Shown here piece after piece: positions 17,027 through 26,468 of a DNA stretch of 64,000 nt (its first letter is position 1; every line of letters starts with the position of its first letter). The stretch is taken from assembly GCF_009183655.1 (NCBI RefSeq), contig NZ_WEIO01000003.1, forward strand, positions 1 to 64,000, read 5' to 3'. The notes beneath the pieces were generated by a model. The model saw only the letters and a program-made list of their open reading frames with translations, did no database searches and was not told where the DNA came from. A program made the translations under genes and the position numbers. Source of the stretch: Bacillus aerolatus. GTDB lineage: Bacteria; Bacillota; Bacilli; Bacillales; Domibacillaceae.

Positions 17027-18115
17027 TCATTGTCTCTTCTTCACCTTCCTTACAATCGACAGCAGGACAAAGAGGAGCGGAATATAAAGATAATTTATGA
17101 TAAATCCTATATCGGAAAAATAATCATCTAGTTTATCAACCTGATATCTCGTCTCCAATTGTGGAATAATGAGAAGAATGATAAATAATAAGCCTACAAC
17201 GGATTTCCGCTGCTGGATTTTCACGGTCCTTTTCAATAATCTGCTCGCACACCAGAGGTAAATACACACATTCGGTATGATGATGATATTCCAATTAATC
17301 ACTCCAATATATTCAAAGCGTTCTATAAAAGGAAGCTCGACTATTTTTAACATCGATAAAGTAGGCCAAATCGTTTCTTTTAACTGTTCCTCACTAAAGA
17401 ACGCAAAGGAGAGAACTGTCGTATACAAATAAATGAGTGTTGTAAAAAGGAGACCGAAATGCGCCCATTTTTTCGATTGCTGCCCATTTTTTATAAACGG
17501 GTAAAAGACTAAAATTATTTCGTATCCAATCATGACCACTGTTAAATCCTTTGTAGCTTGGAGTATTTCCTTTATAGAGTGATCATATATCGGAAAGAAA
17601 TTACGGAAATCAGTATAAGGCAGTATGAATAAAAAAATAAAAATTAGATAAAGCGGCAGCACGATGGAGAAAAATGATAATCCCCCAATCACACGAAGCC
17701 CGCTATTGACAGCATAGAAAACTAGGACAAAGAAAAACAATGTAAACAAAAAAACGTTCAAATCCGGAAACATCCATACTTGCACGAGTTCAATATATGT
17801 ACGTGTCACTGTAAGGAGTCCGTAACAGAAATATCCGACAAAGAGAAGGTTGAAAAGTCCGCCAAGCCACTTGCCAAATACTTGCTGATGGATCGAAGCT
17901 AAATCAGCCCCCTCCTCCTTAAGCATTTTATATATAAGAAACATGACAATGTGAGTCATGATACCCGCGATAATCACAGCTATCCATGCATCATAACCAG
18001 CACTTTTTGCAACTGTCCGTTGAAAAACGAGAAAGCCCGATCCTATTTGCGTCGAAGCGATGACAAAAAAGACAATAAACGGTTCGATTTTTCTTTGTGC
18101 TTCTATCGACTGCAT
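17027..18115 (-). CDS. Spore germination permease, GerAB/GerKB family (duplicate copy)
   Basis: A 362-residue integral membrane protein with about 10 predicted helices, of the APC-like germinant receptor B-subunit family (IEPFIVFFVIASTQIGSGFLVFQR start). It is a close paralog of the protein at 19306-20391, with long stretches identical (for example SMLKIVELPFIERFEYI against SMLKIVQFPFIERFEYI). B subunits take part in germinant recognition with A and C subunits in the spore inner membrane. Directly upstream lies a fragment of the gerAA 3' end, so the gene came from a partial tandem duplication. It may supply an alternative germinant specificity. Terminator at 16882. Confidence 0.9.
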   Translation of the reverse strand: MQSIEAQRKIEPFIVFFVIASTQIGSGFLVFQRTVAKSAGYDAWIAVIIAGIMTHIVMFLIYKMLKEEGADLASIHQQVFGKWLGGLFNLLFVGYFCYGLLTVTRTYIELVQVWMFPDLNVFLFTLFFFVLVFYAVNSGLRVIGGLSFFSIVLPLYLIFIFLFILPYTDFRNFFPIYDHSIKEILQATKDLTVVMIGYEIILVFYPFIKNGQQSKKWAHFGLLFTTLIYLYTTVLSFAFFSEEQLKETIWPTLSMLKIVELPFIERFEYIGVINWNIIIIPNVCIYLWCASRLLKRTVKIQQRKSVVGLLFIILLIIPQLETRYQVDKLDDYFSDIGFIINYLYIPLLFVLLSIVRKVKKRQ

Positions 18116-18133
18116 GTCAATGACTTCCCCTCC

Positions 18134-18223
18134 TTATTCTTCAATGTCATCGGTCTTTTTGATGTTTCGGGTTGAAACGAATCTCTTTCTGCGCCTGTGA
18201 ATAAGACGGACGGCGAATTTGTT
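18134..18223 (-). pseudogene. Fragment of gerAA 3' end
   Basis: About 90 bp closely matching the last 30 codons of the A-subunit gene at 20410 (shared QKEIRFNPKHQK coding), with a 2-nt length difference that breaks the frame near the end. It ends on its upstream side next to a GGTGCCTGTCACTCCC repeat (18226-18244), the likely deletion junction. It marks the duplication that produced the second B subunit. Confidence 0.85.
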
Positions 18224-18225
18224 AA

Positions 18226-18244
18226 CCGGGAGTGACAGGCACCG
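18226..18244 (-). repeat. GGTGCCTGTCACTCCC dispersed repeat, copy c
   Basis: Starts 3 bp after the stop of the gerAC-like gene, in the same orientation relative to the gene as copy b, and sits at the junction with the gerAA fragment. Confidence 0.75.
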
Positions 18245-18247
18245 TTC

Positions 18248-19309
18248 CTATTGAACAACCCCGCTTTCCAGGATCGTAACATCGGTTTTCACATGAACCG
18301 TGAGATCTTTATATTCATCGTCCCATTTCTTGAAATCAAAGTTTCTTGTTTGTTGTTTGGCATTGTGGCCTAAGCCAGCCGGGTCAATACCGAGTTGTTG
18401 AAAGCGCTTGATCAATTTTGTTGTGTTTTGATTAATTTCTTCAGCAAACTTCTTTTCGAATTGCTCGATTTTTTTCTGAGTCAATTTTTTCCCTCTGTAT
18501 TCTTGAATGATCCCTTCGACTTTAATATTAATACTCATTTCGAGTGGGTTTCTTTTACTTATCTTTATTTTATTCTTTGAATGGATGCTTCTGATGGTAG
18601 CTCGATCACCGTCTAACTTGACTACTTGGCTGCCGCCGCTATATTTGTCAACAAGTAATTTTAAATAGAACATATCCTTCACAGAAACTTTATCAACAAG
18701 ATGCCCTTGGCGATCTAACAAGCCAATAGCAGAAATATCGATTCGTTGTTGATTAAGCTTTTTAATAATTGGCAAGTAGGCTGTCCGCCCTTTTTGTGTG
18801 TAATCATACACAAACAAATGGAGATTCGTTTTTGGCACATCTCCATGTTTAATATTATGATCCAACGCATCTGAAATAAAAGTAGCATTCCCATGATCCC
18901 CATATTCTCCTTTAAGCACCTTTTGTGCGCTTCCTTCTGAGATGACAAAATACATCCTTGAACCGAGTCTTGCGTCTCGAACAAAGGCATCGCTGATTTC
19001 AATTAAGTCTTTTTTGGCAATCGCTTCACTGAAAATCACCAGCTTCAATGAACCATAAACAATCGTCGAATCTGATTGCCTTTGTAATCTGCTCAATATA
19101 TTGACACTCGTTTCGTCAACAACAGTCATCGTTACATTTTCCGTTGTTCCGTCTTCATTATATTTTGAAAGAAGAATCGTACCGCGAATTTTATTGTCAG
19201 AGGCTTCATCATACCCTACCCCTCTTTCGATATCGACTTCATCAATAATACTCTTGTTCACACACCCTGACAGAATAAGACACAAAAAAAGGAGAATATA
19301 TTTTTTCAT
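18248..19309 (-). CDS. Spore germination lipoprotein, GerAC/GerKC family
   Basis: A 353-residue lipoprotein. The lipobox LSGC is at residues 13-16 (ILLFLCLILSGCVNKS), followed by the Ger(x)C domains with EVDIERGVGYDE near the mature N-terminus and DPAGLGHNAKQQ in the C-terminal domain. C subunits are attached to the outer face of the spore inner membrane by diacylglycerol and are essential for receptor function. The ATG overlaps the gerAB stop by 4 bp (ATGA), showing translational coupling. Confidence 0.92.
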   Translation of the reverse strand: MKKYILLFLCLILSGCVNKSIIDEVDIERGVGYDEASDNKIRGTILLSKYNEDGTTENVTMTVVDETSVNILSRLQRQSDSTIVYGSLKLVIFSEAIAKKDLIEISDAFVRDARLGSRMYFVISEGSAQKVLKGEYGDHGNATFISDALDHNIKHGDVPKTNLHLFVYDYTQKGRTAYLPIIKKLNQQRIDISAIGLLDRQGHLVDKVSVKDMFYLKLLVDKYSGGSQVVKLDGDRATIRSIHSKNKIKISKRNPLEMSINIKVEGIIQEYRGKKLTQKKIEQFEKKFAEEINQNTTKLIKRFQQLGIDPAGLGHNAKQQTRNFDFKKWDDEYKDLTVHVKTDVTILESGVVQ

Positions 19310-20391
19310 CGTTTATTCTTCACCTTCTTTACGATCAATAGCAGTACAAAGAGGAGCGGGATATAAAGATAATTCACAGCGAACCCAATCTTCTGAATAT
19401 AATCATTAAGTACATCGACCTGATATCTTGTTTCCAATTGAGGAATGAGAAAGAGAAGGATGAATAATAAGCCAACAACGGATTTCCGCTGTTGAATGTT
19501 GACGGTTCGTTTCAGCAATCTGCTCGCACACCAAAGGTAAATACACACATTCGGTATAATGATGATATACCAATTGACGATACTAATATATTCAAATCGT
19601 TCAATAAAAGGAAACTGGACTATTTTTAACATGGATAAAGTAGGCCAAATCGTTTCTTTTAACTGCTCTTCACTAAAGTAGGCAAAGGTAAGGAACGTTA
19701 TATACAAATAGATGAACGTTGTGAAAAGGAGACCAAAATGCGCCCATTTTTCCGATTTCTGCCCATTTTTTATAAACGGGTAAAAGACTAAAATCGTTTC
19801 GTACCCAAGGGTGATCACCGTTAAATCCTTTGTAGCTTGGAGTATTTCCTTTATAGAGTGGTCATATATCGGAAGAAAATTACGGAAGTCGGTATAAGGC
19901 AGTATGAATAAAAAAACAAGTATTAGATAGAGCGGCAACACAATGGAAAAGAATGATAATCCCGAAATCACACGGAATCCGCTATTTACAACATAGAAAA
20001 CTAGGATAAAGAAAAACAATGTAAACCAAAAAACATTCAAATCCGGAAACATCCATACTTGCACAACTTCAATATAGGAACGGGCAACTGTAAGGAGTGC
20101 GTAACCAAAATAGACGACAAAGAGAAGGTTAAACATCCCGCCAAGCCATTTTCCAAATACTTGCTGATGAATGGAAACTAGATCAGCCTCCTCTTTGAGC
20201 ATCTTATATATAAGAAACATGACAGTATTCGTAGCGATACCCGCGATGACTACGGAAATCCATGCATCATAGCCGGCACTCGCTGCCACTATCCGTTGAA
20301 AGCCGAGCATGCCTACTCCTAGCTGTGTCGAGGCGATGACGAAAAAGACAATAAACGGTTCAATTTTTCTTTGCACTTTTATCGGCTGCAT
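19306..20391 (-). CDS. Spore germination permease, GerAB/GerKB family
   Basis: A 361-residue multi-spanning B subunit of the germinant receptor (about 10 helices; IEPFIVFFVIASTQLGVGMLGFQR start). It lies 18 bp after the A subunit and overlaps the C subunit by 4 bp, the canonical A-B-C order. It differs from its duplicate at 17027 most in the first two helices and near the C-terminus, where changes might affect ligand choice. Confidence 0.93.
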   Translation of the reverse strand: MQPIKVQRKIEPFIVFFVIASTQLGVGMLGFQRIVAASAGYDAWISVVIAGIATNTVMFLIYKMLKEEADLVSIHQQVFGKWLGGMFNLLFVVYFGYALLTVARSYIEVVQVWMFPDLNVFWFTLFFFILVFYVVNSGFRVISGLSFFSIVLPLYLILVFLFILPYTDFRNFLPIYDHSIKEILQATKDLTVITLGYETILVFYPFIKNGQKSEKWAHFGLLFTTFIYLYITFLTFAYFSEEQLKETIWPTLSMLKIVQFPFIERFEYISIVNWYIIIIPNVCIYLWCASRLLKRTVNIQQRKSVVGLLFILLFLIPQLETRYQVDVLNDYIQKIGFAVNYLYIPLLFVLLLIVKKVKNKR

Positions 20392-20409
20392 GCCAACGAC
20401 CTCCGCTCC

Positions 20410-21912
20410 TTATTCTTCAATATCATGACGCCTCTTTTGGTGCTTCGGGTTGAAACGAATCTCTTTCTGCGCCTGTACATAAGATGGACGGCGAATTTGT
20501 TTATCAAAGGACAGTCGAATAAATGAATCCTTCAAGTCGCGCCATCTTGGAGGATATATTGGTTCTAAGTAAGGGCGTCCCAATGATGTAAGGCGCAGTA
20601 AATGCGTGATAACAATAAGTAAACAAAATACGATCCCAAGCAGCCCCAAAAGCTGTGCAAAAAGGAGAAAAGGAAACCGAAGGAAGCGAATCGCATTGCC
20701 CATTTTATACACAGGAGTAATGAAAGAAGCTAGAGCAGCGAGAGCCACAAGAATCAATAAAACATTACTCGTTAATCCCGCTTCAACCGAAGCTGTTCCG
20801 ATCACAATCCCGCCAACAATCCCGATCGTCTGTCCAATTTTAGTCGGCAGCCTGGCTCCCGCTTCCCGCAGCAGTTCAATCGTCAATTCGAGAATAAGCG
20901 CCTCCAATATCGGCGGAAAAGGAATCACTTGTCTTGATGTAATCAAGGTAGCTGTCAAATCCTTCGGAATTAGTTCATAATGATAAGTTAACACCGCGAC
21001 ATACATCGGTGTAATTAAAATGGAAAATACAACGGCGAACAAACGAATTAATCGCAGGATGGAAGCCGTTATCCAGTTGAATAAATAATCCTCAGGCGAG
21101 CTAAAGAATTCCACCAGATTTGTCGGACCTATTAAAGCATGCGGGGACCCATCAACCAACACGACCACTTTCCCTTCTACGAGTACGCCTGCCGCACGGT
21201 CAGGTCTTTCCGTATCAAGAAATTGCGGGAATGGTGAGTTTTTATTATCCGCGGTCAGCTGCTCTATATAAGAGCTGTCATTAATCTGATCAAAATCAAT
21301 CGCTTGTAAGCGCTGCCGCATCGTATTCACATTTTCCATGTTGGCAATATCATCAATATACATGAGTGCCGTTCTTGTCTTTGATACAGAACCGATGGTG
21401 AATTCTTCGATCATCAGCTCTTTCACGGGCAATCGTATTCTCAGAAGATTAATATTCTGATCGATCGCTTCAATAAACGCTTCTTTCGGGCCGATTACCG
21501 ACGTTTCCACTTCAGGCATGGAAAGCGAGCGAACGATAACTTCTTTCGCAGCAATAAAAGCAACATGTTGTTTATCTGTATGTACTTTCAATACTAGATA
21601 GCCATTGAATAACTTTTCTTCAATGAGCGCTTCATTTGTCTCGATTTGCACATCTTCAATTGGAAGTATCTTTTTCACATCAGCAATAGATGCAAATTGC
21701 TTATCTAACAAATAGGGCAAAATATTTTTTTGGATAATGTCCTGATCCACGATTGTAGAAATATAGCGAATCGAAAAATGGAGATTTGTCTCGCTATTAT
21801 AATAAGAAGACTCCTTCTCATCTTTTGACTTAGCAGGAGCCGTGTCAGTCTCTTCAGAATACTGTTCTTTTAATTTTGGTTGTTTATTGCCTTTTTTAAA
21901 GAAAAAACCCAT
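20410..21912 (-). CDS. Spore germination protein, GerAA/GerKA family
   Basis: A 500-residue A subunit. It has a soluble N-terminal domain (about residues 1-270, Lys-rich start FFFKKGNKQPKLKEQ). A hydrophobic C-terminal domain with about 5-6 helices contains VEGKVVVLVDGSPHALIGPT and ILEALILELTIELLREAGARLP, both typical of the family. The first gene of the receptor operon. GGAGG is 6 nt from the ATG at 21912 and 3 nt from the one at 21915; the frame opens at 21942 without a better site. The last 30 codons are duplicated at 18134. Confidence 0.93.
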   Translation of the reverse strand: MGFFFKKGNKQPKLKEQYSEETDTAPAKSKDEKESSYYNSETNLHFSIRYISTIVDQDIIQKNILPYLLDKQFASIADVKKILPIEDVQIETNEALIEEKLFNGYLVLKVHTDKQHVAFIAAKEVIVRSLSMPEVETSVIGPKEAFIEAIDQNINLLRIRLPVKELMIEEFTIGSVSKTRTALMYIDDIANMENVNTMRQRLQAIDFDQINDSSYIEQLTADNKNSPFPQFLDTERPDRAAGVLVEGKVVVLVDGSPHALIGPTNLVEFFSSPEDYLFNWITASILRLIRLFAVVFSILITPMYVAVLTYHYELIPKDLTATLITSRQVIPFPPILEALILELTIELLREAGARLPTKIGQTIGIVGGIVIGTASVEAGLTSNVLLILVALAALASFITPVYKMGNAIRFLRFPFLLFAQLLGLLGIVFCLLIVITHLLRLTSLGRPYLEPIYPPRWRDLKDSFIRLSFDKQIRRPSYVQAQKEIRFNPKHQKRRHDIEE

Positions 21913-22022
21913 CATGATCCTCCACTCCACCAAAACGTTCATTCAACTGTTAGTTTGTCCTTATTGACCAAAAAGATGTGCCGTTATTAAAAAAACCAAC
22001 TCGTCCTTAAGCTGACAAAATG

Positions 22023-22060
22023 AAAAAATCCTGTGGAGATTTCTATCCACAGGATTTTTT
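22023..22060. terminator. Strong hairpin between divergent gerAA and the collagen-like gene
   Basis: A 15-bp stem (AAAAAATCCTGTGGA/TCCACAGGATTTTTT) with an 8-nt loop. It is symmetrical, with T-runs on both strands. It lies upstream of both flanking genes, so it is either an attenuator for the gene at 22153 or a relic. Confidence 0.7.
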
Positions 22061-22152
22061 CGTTATTCAGGGAATGACGATGGCACCCTATCACAAAGAT
22101 AGGAGGTTTGCATACATTACATAGAGTGCAACATGAAAGGAGATTAGGATCT

Positions 22153-22737
22153 ATGGATTATAGAGAATATCCATATCACTTCCCATTCCTGCCAGATGAA
22201 GAATGGCAAGCATTTGAAGATGAAGAATGGCGAGCATTTGAAAACGAGGCTTTCCCGGATTTTCCGCTGGACCAGCAGCAAGGGTTTCCAGGGGAGTTCG
22301 GATCACCCGGACAACAGTCAGGGTTCCCTGAAGGATTTGGACTGCCGAGGCAACAGCCTGGCTTCCCTGGAGGATTCGGACCACCGGGGCAACAGCCTGG
22401 CTTCCCTGGAGGATTCGGACCACCTGGACAATTGCCAGGTTTCCCTGGAGGGTTTGGACCGCCGGGGCAGCAGCAAGGAGGAGCGCCAACTTCACCGCCT
22501 CCATCCTTTACCCCGCAGCTTCAGCAGCAATCGGCTTCTTTATTTGCCGTTGACCCGGGTGCGATAAGGGGCTGTTTATACCGTTATACTTATGTCTGGC
22601 TTGAAAACGGCCGCAGCTTCTGGTTCTATCCAATCTTTGTAGGGAGAAACTCTGTGTCTGGCTGGCGCTGGAGAAACCGGCGCTGGGTATACTACGGAAC
22701 AGACTTAAGAACCATCCGTTCCTTCCAATGTTTCTGA
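22153..22737 (+). CDS. Collagen-like repeat protein, possibly spore surface
   Basis: 194 residues, not assigned to a known family. An acidic N-terminus carries EEWxAFE twice. Five tandem 13-residue repeats follow (residues 45-109; consensus FPGGFGPPGQQPG), then a Gln/Pro linker. A C-terminal domain of about 55 residues is rich in Trp, Tyr and Arg (GCLYRYTYVWLENGRSFWFY, ending in FQCF). The repeat is not strict Gly-X-Y, so a triple helix is doubtful. The start at 22153 has AAAGGAG upstream; an earlier in-frame TTG at 22108 lies 1 nt after AGGAGG. Its position next to the germination operon and its composition suggest a coat or exosporium protein, by inference only. Confidence 0.75.
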   Translation: MDYREYPYHFPFLPDEEWQAFEDEEWRAFENEAFPDFPLDQQQGFPGEFGSPGQQSGFPEGFGLPRQQPGFPGGFGPPGQQPGFPGGFGPPGQLPGFPGGFGPPGQQQGGAPTSPPPSFTPQLQQQSASLFAVDPGAIRGCLYRYTYVWLENGRSFWFYPIFVGRNSVSGWRWRNRRWVYYGTDLRTIRSFQCF

Positions 22738-22794
22738 TCGGCGGTAAGTTCCGAAACCCCAACCACTGAAATATAGGAGTTCAGTAAAACAAAA

Positions 22795-22830
22795 AGAGAC
22801 AGAAAACCGCTTAATAGGTTTTCTGTCTCT
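22795..22830. terminator. Bidirectional terminator between collagen-like gene and ddh
   Basis: A perfect 14-bp stem (AGAGACAGAAAACC/GGTTTTCTGTCTCT) with an 8-nt loop. A related hairpin is at 26617-26647. Confidence 0.85.
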
Positions 22831-22877
22831 ATTTAACTTTCTATAAAACTCCACAAATTTCAGGGAGTGACAAGCAC

Positions 22878-23864
22878 TTACAGCAAGTCTCTTCTTAATT
22901 CTTCTGCAGACTTCGGAGATAAATAAACAGGCGGAACTTCAAATACTGTTTTTGCACCAGCTTGCCCCTCATTGTTTAATCGATAAGCAGCCCGCGCATA
23001 AGCAACTAATACACTAGCCGTGAATTCCGGATTGCTGTCGAGATTGAGCGAGAATTCGATAATTTGTTTATTATCTTCACCTGTTTTTCCGCTGCGAATG
23101 ACAAACCCACCGTGCGGCAGTTTTGAGTGATCTGCTTTCAATTCCTCTGCTGTGATAAAGTTCACTTCTGTTTCATAATCAGCAAAGTAGTTCGGCATCG
23201 TTTTAATTTCTTGTTCAATTTTCGCTTTATCGTACCCTTCTTCCGCTACTACATAGCAAACACGCAGGTGTTTTTCAGCAGTGGCCAACTCAGGGTTTTC
23301 TCCATTTCTTACCTTCTCTACAGCTTCCTCGATTGGGATCGTGTACTGAACAGCACCCGCTACTCCATCAACTCTGCGAACAGCGTCTGAGTGCCCCTGG
23401 CTGAGACCTTTCCCCCAGAAAGAGTAAGTTCCGCCATTTGGTAAAATAGCTTCCGTCATGAGTCGATTGATAGAGAACAAGCCCGGGTCCCAACCTACAG
23501 AAATAATGCTTGTCTTCCCACTTGCTTTCGCTGCTTCATCAACCATATTAAAATATTCAGGAATCTTTGCATGCGTATCGTAGCTATCAATTGTATTAAA
23601 CAATCTAGCAAATTGAGGACCTTGTTCTGGAAGATCCGTTGCTGATCCGCCACATAAAATCATCACATCGATTTCGTTCGTATAACTTTCTGCATCAGAA
23701 ATATGTAAAACTTTCACATTTGGAATATTTACCGAAAGGCTGTCAGGTGTTCTTCTTGTAAAAATGGCGACCAATTCCATATCCGGACATTGCTCGATTG
23801 CTGCTGCAACCCCTTTGCCAAGGTTGCCGTAACCTACGATTCCCACTTTGATTTGACTGCTCAT
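22878..23864 (-). CDS. ddh: meso-Diaminopimelate dehydrogenase
   Basis: A 328-residue NADPH enzyme that makes meso-DAP in one step from tetrahydrodipicolinate and ammonia, for lysine and peptidoglycan. The Rossmann motif GIVGYGNLGKG is at residues 8-18. Substrate-side motifs are ILCGGSATDLPEQ, SVGWDPGLFSINR and FWGKGLSQGHSDAVRRVDGV. The length fits the family. The start at 23864 has GGAGGG 6 nt upstream; an upstream frame to 23900 has no support. The stop is followed at once by a diverged GGTGCCTGTCACTCCC repeat. A hairpin sits in its leader at 23962. Confidence 0.95.
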   Translation of the reverse strand: MSSQIKVGIVGYGNLGKGVAAAIEQCPDMELVAIFTRRTPDSLSVNIPNVKVLHISDAESYTNEIDVMILCGGSATDLPEQGPQFARLFNTIDSYDTHAKIPEYFNMVDEAAKASGKTSIISVGWDPGLFSINRLMTEAILPNGGTYSFWGKGLSQGHSDAVRRVDGVAGAVQYTIPIEEAVEKVRNGENPELATAEKHLRVCYVVAEEGYDKAKIEQEIKTMPNYFADYETEVNFITAEELKADHSKLPHGGFVIRSGKTGEDNKQIIEFSLNLDSNPEFTASVLVAYARAAYRLNNEGQAGAKTVFEVPPVYLSPKSAEELRRDLL

Positions 23865-23961
23865 CTTTTTCCCTCCATAGCTGCATTTTCCCGAGGACAT
23901 TGAAGTCCTGTTTCTTTTTCAATATTACCTTTTTTTGACGCAACACACAAACCGCAGCTAT

Positions 23962-23989
23962 GAAAAATCGCAACGTTTTGTGATTTTTC
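23962..23989. promoter_or_regulatory. Hairpin in the ddh leader
   Basis: GAAAAATCGCAA pairs with TTGTGATTTTTC (one G-T) around CGTT, about 100 bp upstream of ddh. It is terminator-like, with only five T on the minus strand. It could be an attenuator; no lysine riboswitch core was seen nearby. Confidence 0.35.
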
Positions 23990-24086
23990 GCTATAGTATT
24001 TGAAATTTAGACACGAACGAACTAAGCGAAAAAGTCCGTTAAAAAAGAGGTTTCTCAAAAGCCTGTTTTGAGTAACTTGTATCTCA

Positions 24087-24218
24087 TGCGCATATTCCCG
24101 CTATTTCCGCGCATAAACAGAGGCTGGGCGTGCAGAAAACCTTAAAACTCGCGCACATTTCGGTCATCCTCGTTCAGAAAACAATCAACGCCGTGCAGAA
24201 ACACCAATCACCGGCGCA
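24087..24218 (-). repeat. 21-bp-period array, copy E (inverted, 7 units)
   Basis: CGTGCA/CGCGCA-type cores recur exactly every 21 bp at 24087, 24108, 24129, 24150, 24171, 24192 and 24213. It reads as the reverse complement of copies A-D, for example GGGCGTGCAGAAAA. With copy A it forms an inverted pair about 200 bp apart. Confidence 0.75.
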
Positions 24219-24274
24219 CAATGTGGCACCGCTTCTTAAAAGAGGGGTGTTTTCATTATTTTTTTATCCAAATT

Positions 24275-24345
24275 ACGCACTTTATTATCTATTTTCGCCT
24301 TTTTATTATCCAATTGTGAAAATTCGCCACTTTATTATCCCGCCA
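24275..24345 (+). repeat. Short CACTTTATTATCC repeat, three units
   Basis: Three CxCTTTATTATC / CCTTTTTATTATCC motifs, each preceded by TCGC or ACGC, spaced about 20 and 31 bp apart. They lie between the two oppositely oriented 21-bp arrays. No coding sense. Confidence 0.45.
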
Positions 24346-24357
24346 ATTAAATGAGTA

Positions 24358-24398
24358 AAAGCCCCAAAAGTCAGTACTTACCAGACTTTTGGGGCTTT
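24358..24398 (-). terminator. Terminator beyond the chemoreceptor and array A
   Basis: A perfect 15-bp stem (AAAGCCCCAAAAGTC/GACTTTTGGGGCTTT). Its CAAAAGTC...GACTTTTG core with a CTTA-containing loop recurs at 29355-29395 next to array C, so the hairpin appears to travel with the array. Confidence 0.8.
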
Positions 24399-24418
24399 CC
24401 CTTTTTAAAGTTGCATTA

Positions 24419-24600
24419 CGCACAGACCATTGGCATTTATGCGCGAATATAACGGGTTCTGCACGAGAATCATTGAATTGTGCATAACAAACCGACTTAT
24501 GCACCGGGCGTCGGACTTTGTGCACGGATTGTACGATTTTCTGCACGCCCAAGTTCGATTTATGCGCGAGAACAGCTGAAGTATGCGCGCTGTCCAATGA
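24419..24600 (+). repeat. 21-bp-period array, copy A (9 units)
   Basis: Nine units with a TGCRCG core starting at 24419, 24440, 24460, 24481, 24500, 24521, 24542, 24563 and 24584 (steps 21, 20, 21, 19, 21, 21, 21, 21). Unit bodies are individually conserved with copies B and C (for example unit 3 AATCATTGAATTG, unit 8 GCGAGAACAGC). The array begins 4 bp after the chemoreceptor stop, so it forms part of that gene's 3' region. Confidence 0.85.
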
Positions 24601-24604
24601 TAAA

Positions 24605-26314
24605 TTAAACTTTAAATCTCCCAATCTGCTCTTGCAGCTCTCCCGCCATGTGGGACAATGAGCCGGCAGATGCTGAGATTTCTTCCATAGATGCCATTTG
24701 CTCTTCGATTGCTGCTGCGACATTTTGTGTGCCTGATGCAGCTTCTTCGGCTATTTCAGCTAATAGTTTTTCTGATTGCAGCACTTGTTCAGATCCTGCT
24801 GACAGTTGTTGGGCAGCGGCCGACACTTCTTGCAATTGCGCAGATACTTCATCTACAGAGCTGCGAATTTGCGCAAATGATTCTCCGGCTTTATTGACTA
24901 CCCCTATCCCTTCGCTCACTTCACTTGTTGTTTTTTCCATTGATTGGACGGCAGCTTGCGTCTCATCTTGGATCAAAGCGATTAATTGTGAAATATCCCG
25001 GGCCGATTCCGCCGATTGTTCCGCTAGCCTCCGAACTTCATCTGCGACGACAGCGAACCCTCGTCCATGTTCTCCCGCTCTTGCCGATTCGATCGCAGCA
25101 TTTAAAGCTAAAAGGTTCGTCTGTGAGGCAATATTTGTGATCGCTTCAATAATCTTTCCAATCTCTTGAGAACGCTCGCCCAGCCCTTTCACCACTTGTG
25201 ATAATTGATTAACGGTAAGATTAATCGAATTCATTTGTCCAATGGTTGATTGAATCGCTTCATTTCCTTCTATCGCTTTTTGTGAAGCTTCTACTGCGTT
25301 GACAGACAATTCCTGGGCATTAGAGGCAATTTGCTGAACACTCAACGCCATTTCTTCTACTACTTTTGAACTTTCCTCCGTACTCTTCACTTGTTGATCG
25401 GCTCCAATAGCCACCTCTTGAATAGTAGAGGCAATTTGTTCACTTGCTTTGCTTGATTCCTCTGAACTCGCCGTTAACTCTTCAGAAGCAGCGGCCACTT
25501 GTTCAGAGGTGATATTCACCTGGCCCATCAACTCTCGCAAGTTCAGCATCATTTTGTTAAAAGAAATGGTTAATTGACCAATCTCATCATTGGATCGATA
25601 TGTCCCTTCAACGGTTAAATCACCCTGCTCTGCCCCTTCCATGAGCCCTTGCATTTCTTTTACCGGATTGGCAATCATACGGACAACGATAAACCCAGTC
25701 ACTGCTTTTAAAGCAATCGACAAAAGAATGACTGCCATAATGATTACCTTACTAACCTGATTATCTTTTGTTATGTTTGAATTTAATTCATCTGCATATT
25801 CCTCCAAATAATTTCCTATTTCATTCAATAATGCATTGGCGCTTTCTCGAGAGGACTTTACACCTTGCCGATACTCTGTGTATCCTAAATTACCATTTCC
25901 CGCCAGCGCTAAATCAGATACTTTCTGTACCCCGTTTAAATAGGTCTCATACTCCGCTTTAAATTGAGAAAATTTCTCCACTATAGCTGCAGACAAAAGA
26001 CTGTTTTCTAGTTCATTCACTAATTGTTCATTTTCTTTCTTTTTCGCATCGATTTCACCTGTTAATTCTTGTTTCATGGCTGCATCGGAAGTAAGCAGCA
26101 ACTCGACTGTATAACTATCAATCGCCCGATTGTTTGTACGGATTTGACTTTGCCATTTTACAGGAAGTAACGCATCCTTATACATTTGTTCTGAAGTTTT
26201 ATCCATTTTATTCATAAAATAAAAGCCAGTACCGCCGATCACACCAAAAATGACAAATGAAATCAGCATTAGAAAAAGCAATTTCCTGCCAATTGCGGCA
26301 TTACGTAACCACAT
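24605..26314 (-). CDS. Methyl-accepting chemotaxis protein
   Basis: A 569-residue transmembrane chemoreceptor: TM1 at about 10-32, a four-helix-bundle sensor at about 33-190 outside the membrane, TM2 near 195-215 ([20 protein letters not shown]), HAMP near 215-268, and a long cytoplasmic signalling coiled coil. The tip reads [20 protein letters not shown], then [20 protein letters not shown]. It passes signals to CheA/CheW. The start at 26314 has AGGGGAG 5 nt upstream; a GTG at 26332 precedes that site. A perfect sigma-D promoter lies 155 bp upstream. The ligand cannot be predicted. Confidence 0.93.
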   Translation of the reverse strand: MWLRNAAIGRKLLFLMLISFVIFGVIGGTGFYFMNKMDKTSEQMYKDALLPVKWQSQIRTNNRAIDSYTVELLLTSDAAMKQELTGEIDAKKKENEQLVNELENSLLSAAIVEKFSQFKAEYETYLNGVQKVSDLALAGNGNLGYTEYRQGVKSSRESANALLNEIGNYLEEYADELNSNITKDNQVSKVIIMAVILLSIALKAVTGFIVVRMIANPVKEMQGLMEGAEQGDLTVEGTYRSNDEIGQLTISFNKMMLNLRELMGQVNITSEQVAAASEELTASSEESSKASEQIASTIQEVAIGADQQVKSTEESSKVVEEMALSVQQIASNAQELSVNAVEASQKAIEGNEAIQSTIGQMNSINLTVNQLSQVVKGLGERSQEIGKIIEAITNIASQTNLLALNAAIESARAGEHGRGFAVVADEVRRLAEQSAESARDISQLIALIQDETQAAVQSMEKTTSEVSEGIGVVNKAGESFAQIRSSVDEVSAQLQEVSAAAQQLSAGSEQVLQSEKLLAEIAEEAASGTQNVAAAIEEQMASMEEISASAGSLSHMAGELQEQIGRFKV

Positions 26315-26468
26315 ACTATCTCCCCTTTTCACTATCCAAAGAATGATTAAATGAATGTTGATAACTTATATTTTGAACTTCCTCCCGCAGGCAATTCGCA
26401 TTTTTCTTAAAATTATCGGCTATCGTATAAAACGAATGGCCCAAATCTGCGGTTTCATCTTTATATAT

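Noticed and set aside
23865-24060. Lysine riboswitch in front of ddh
   Set aside because: Only a simple AT-rich hairpin is present; the conserved multi-stem core is absent.
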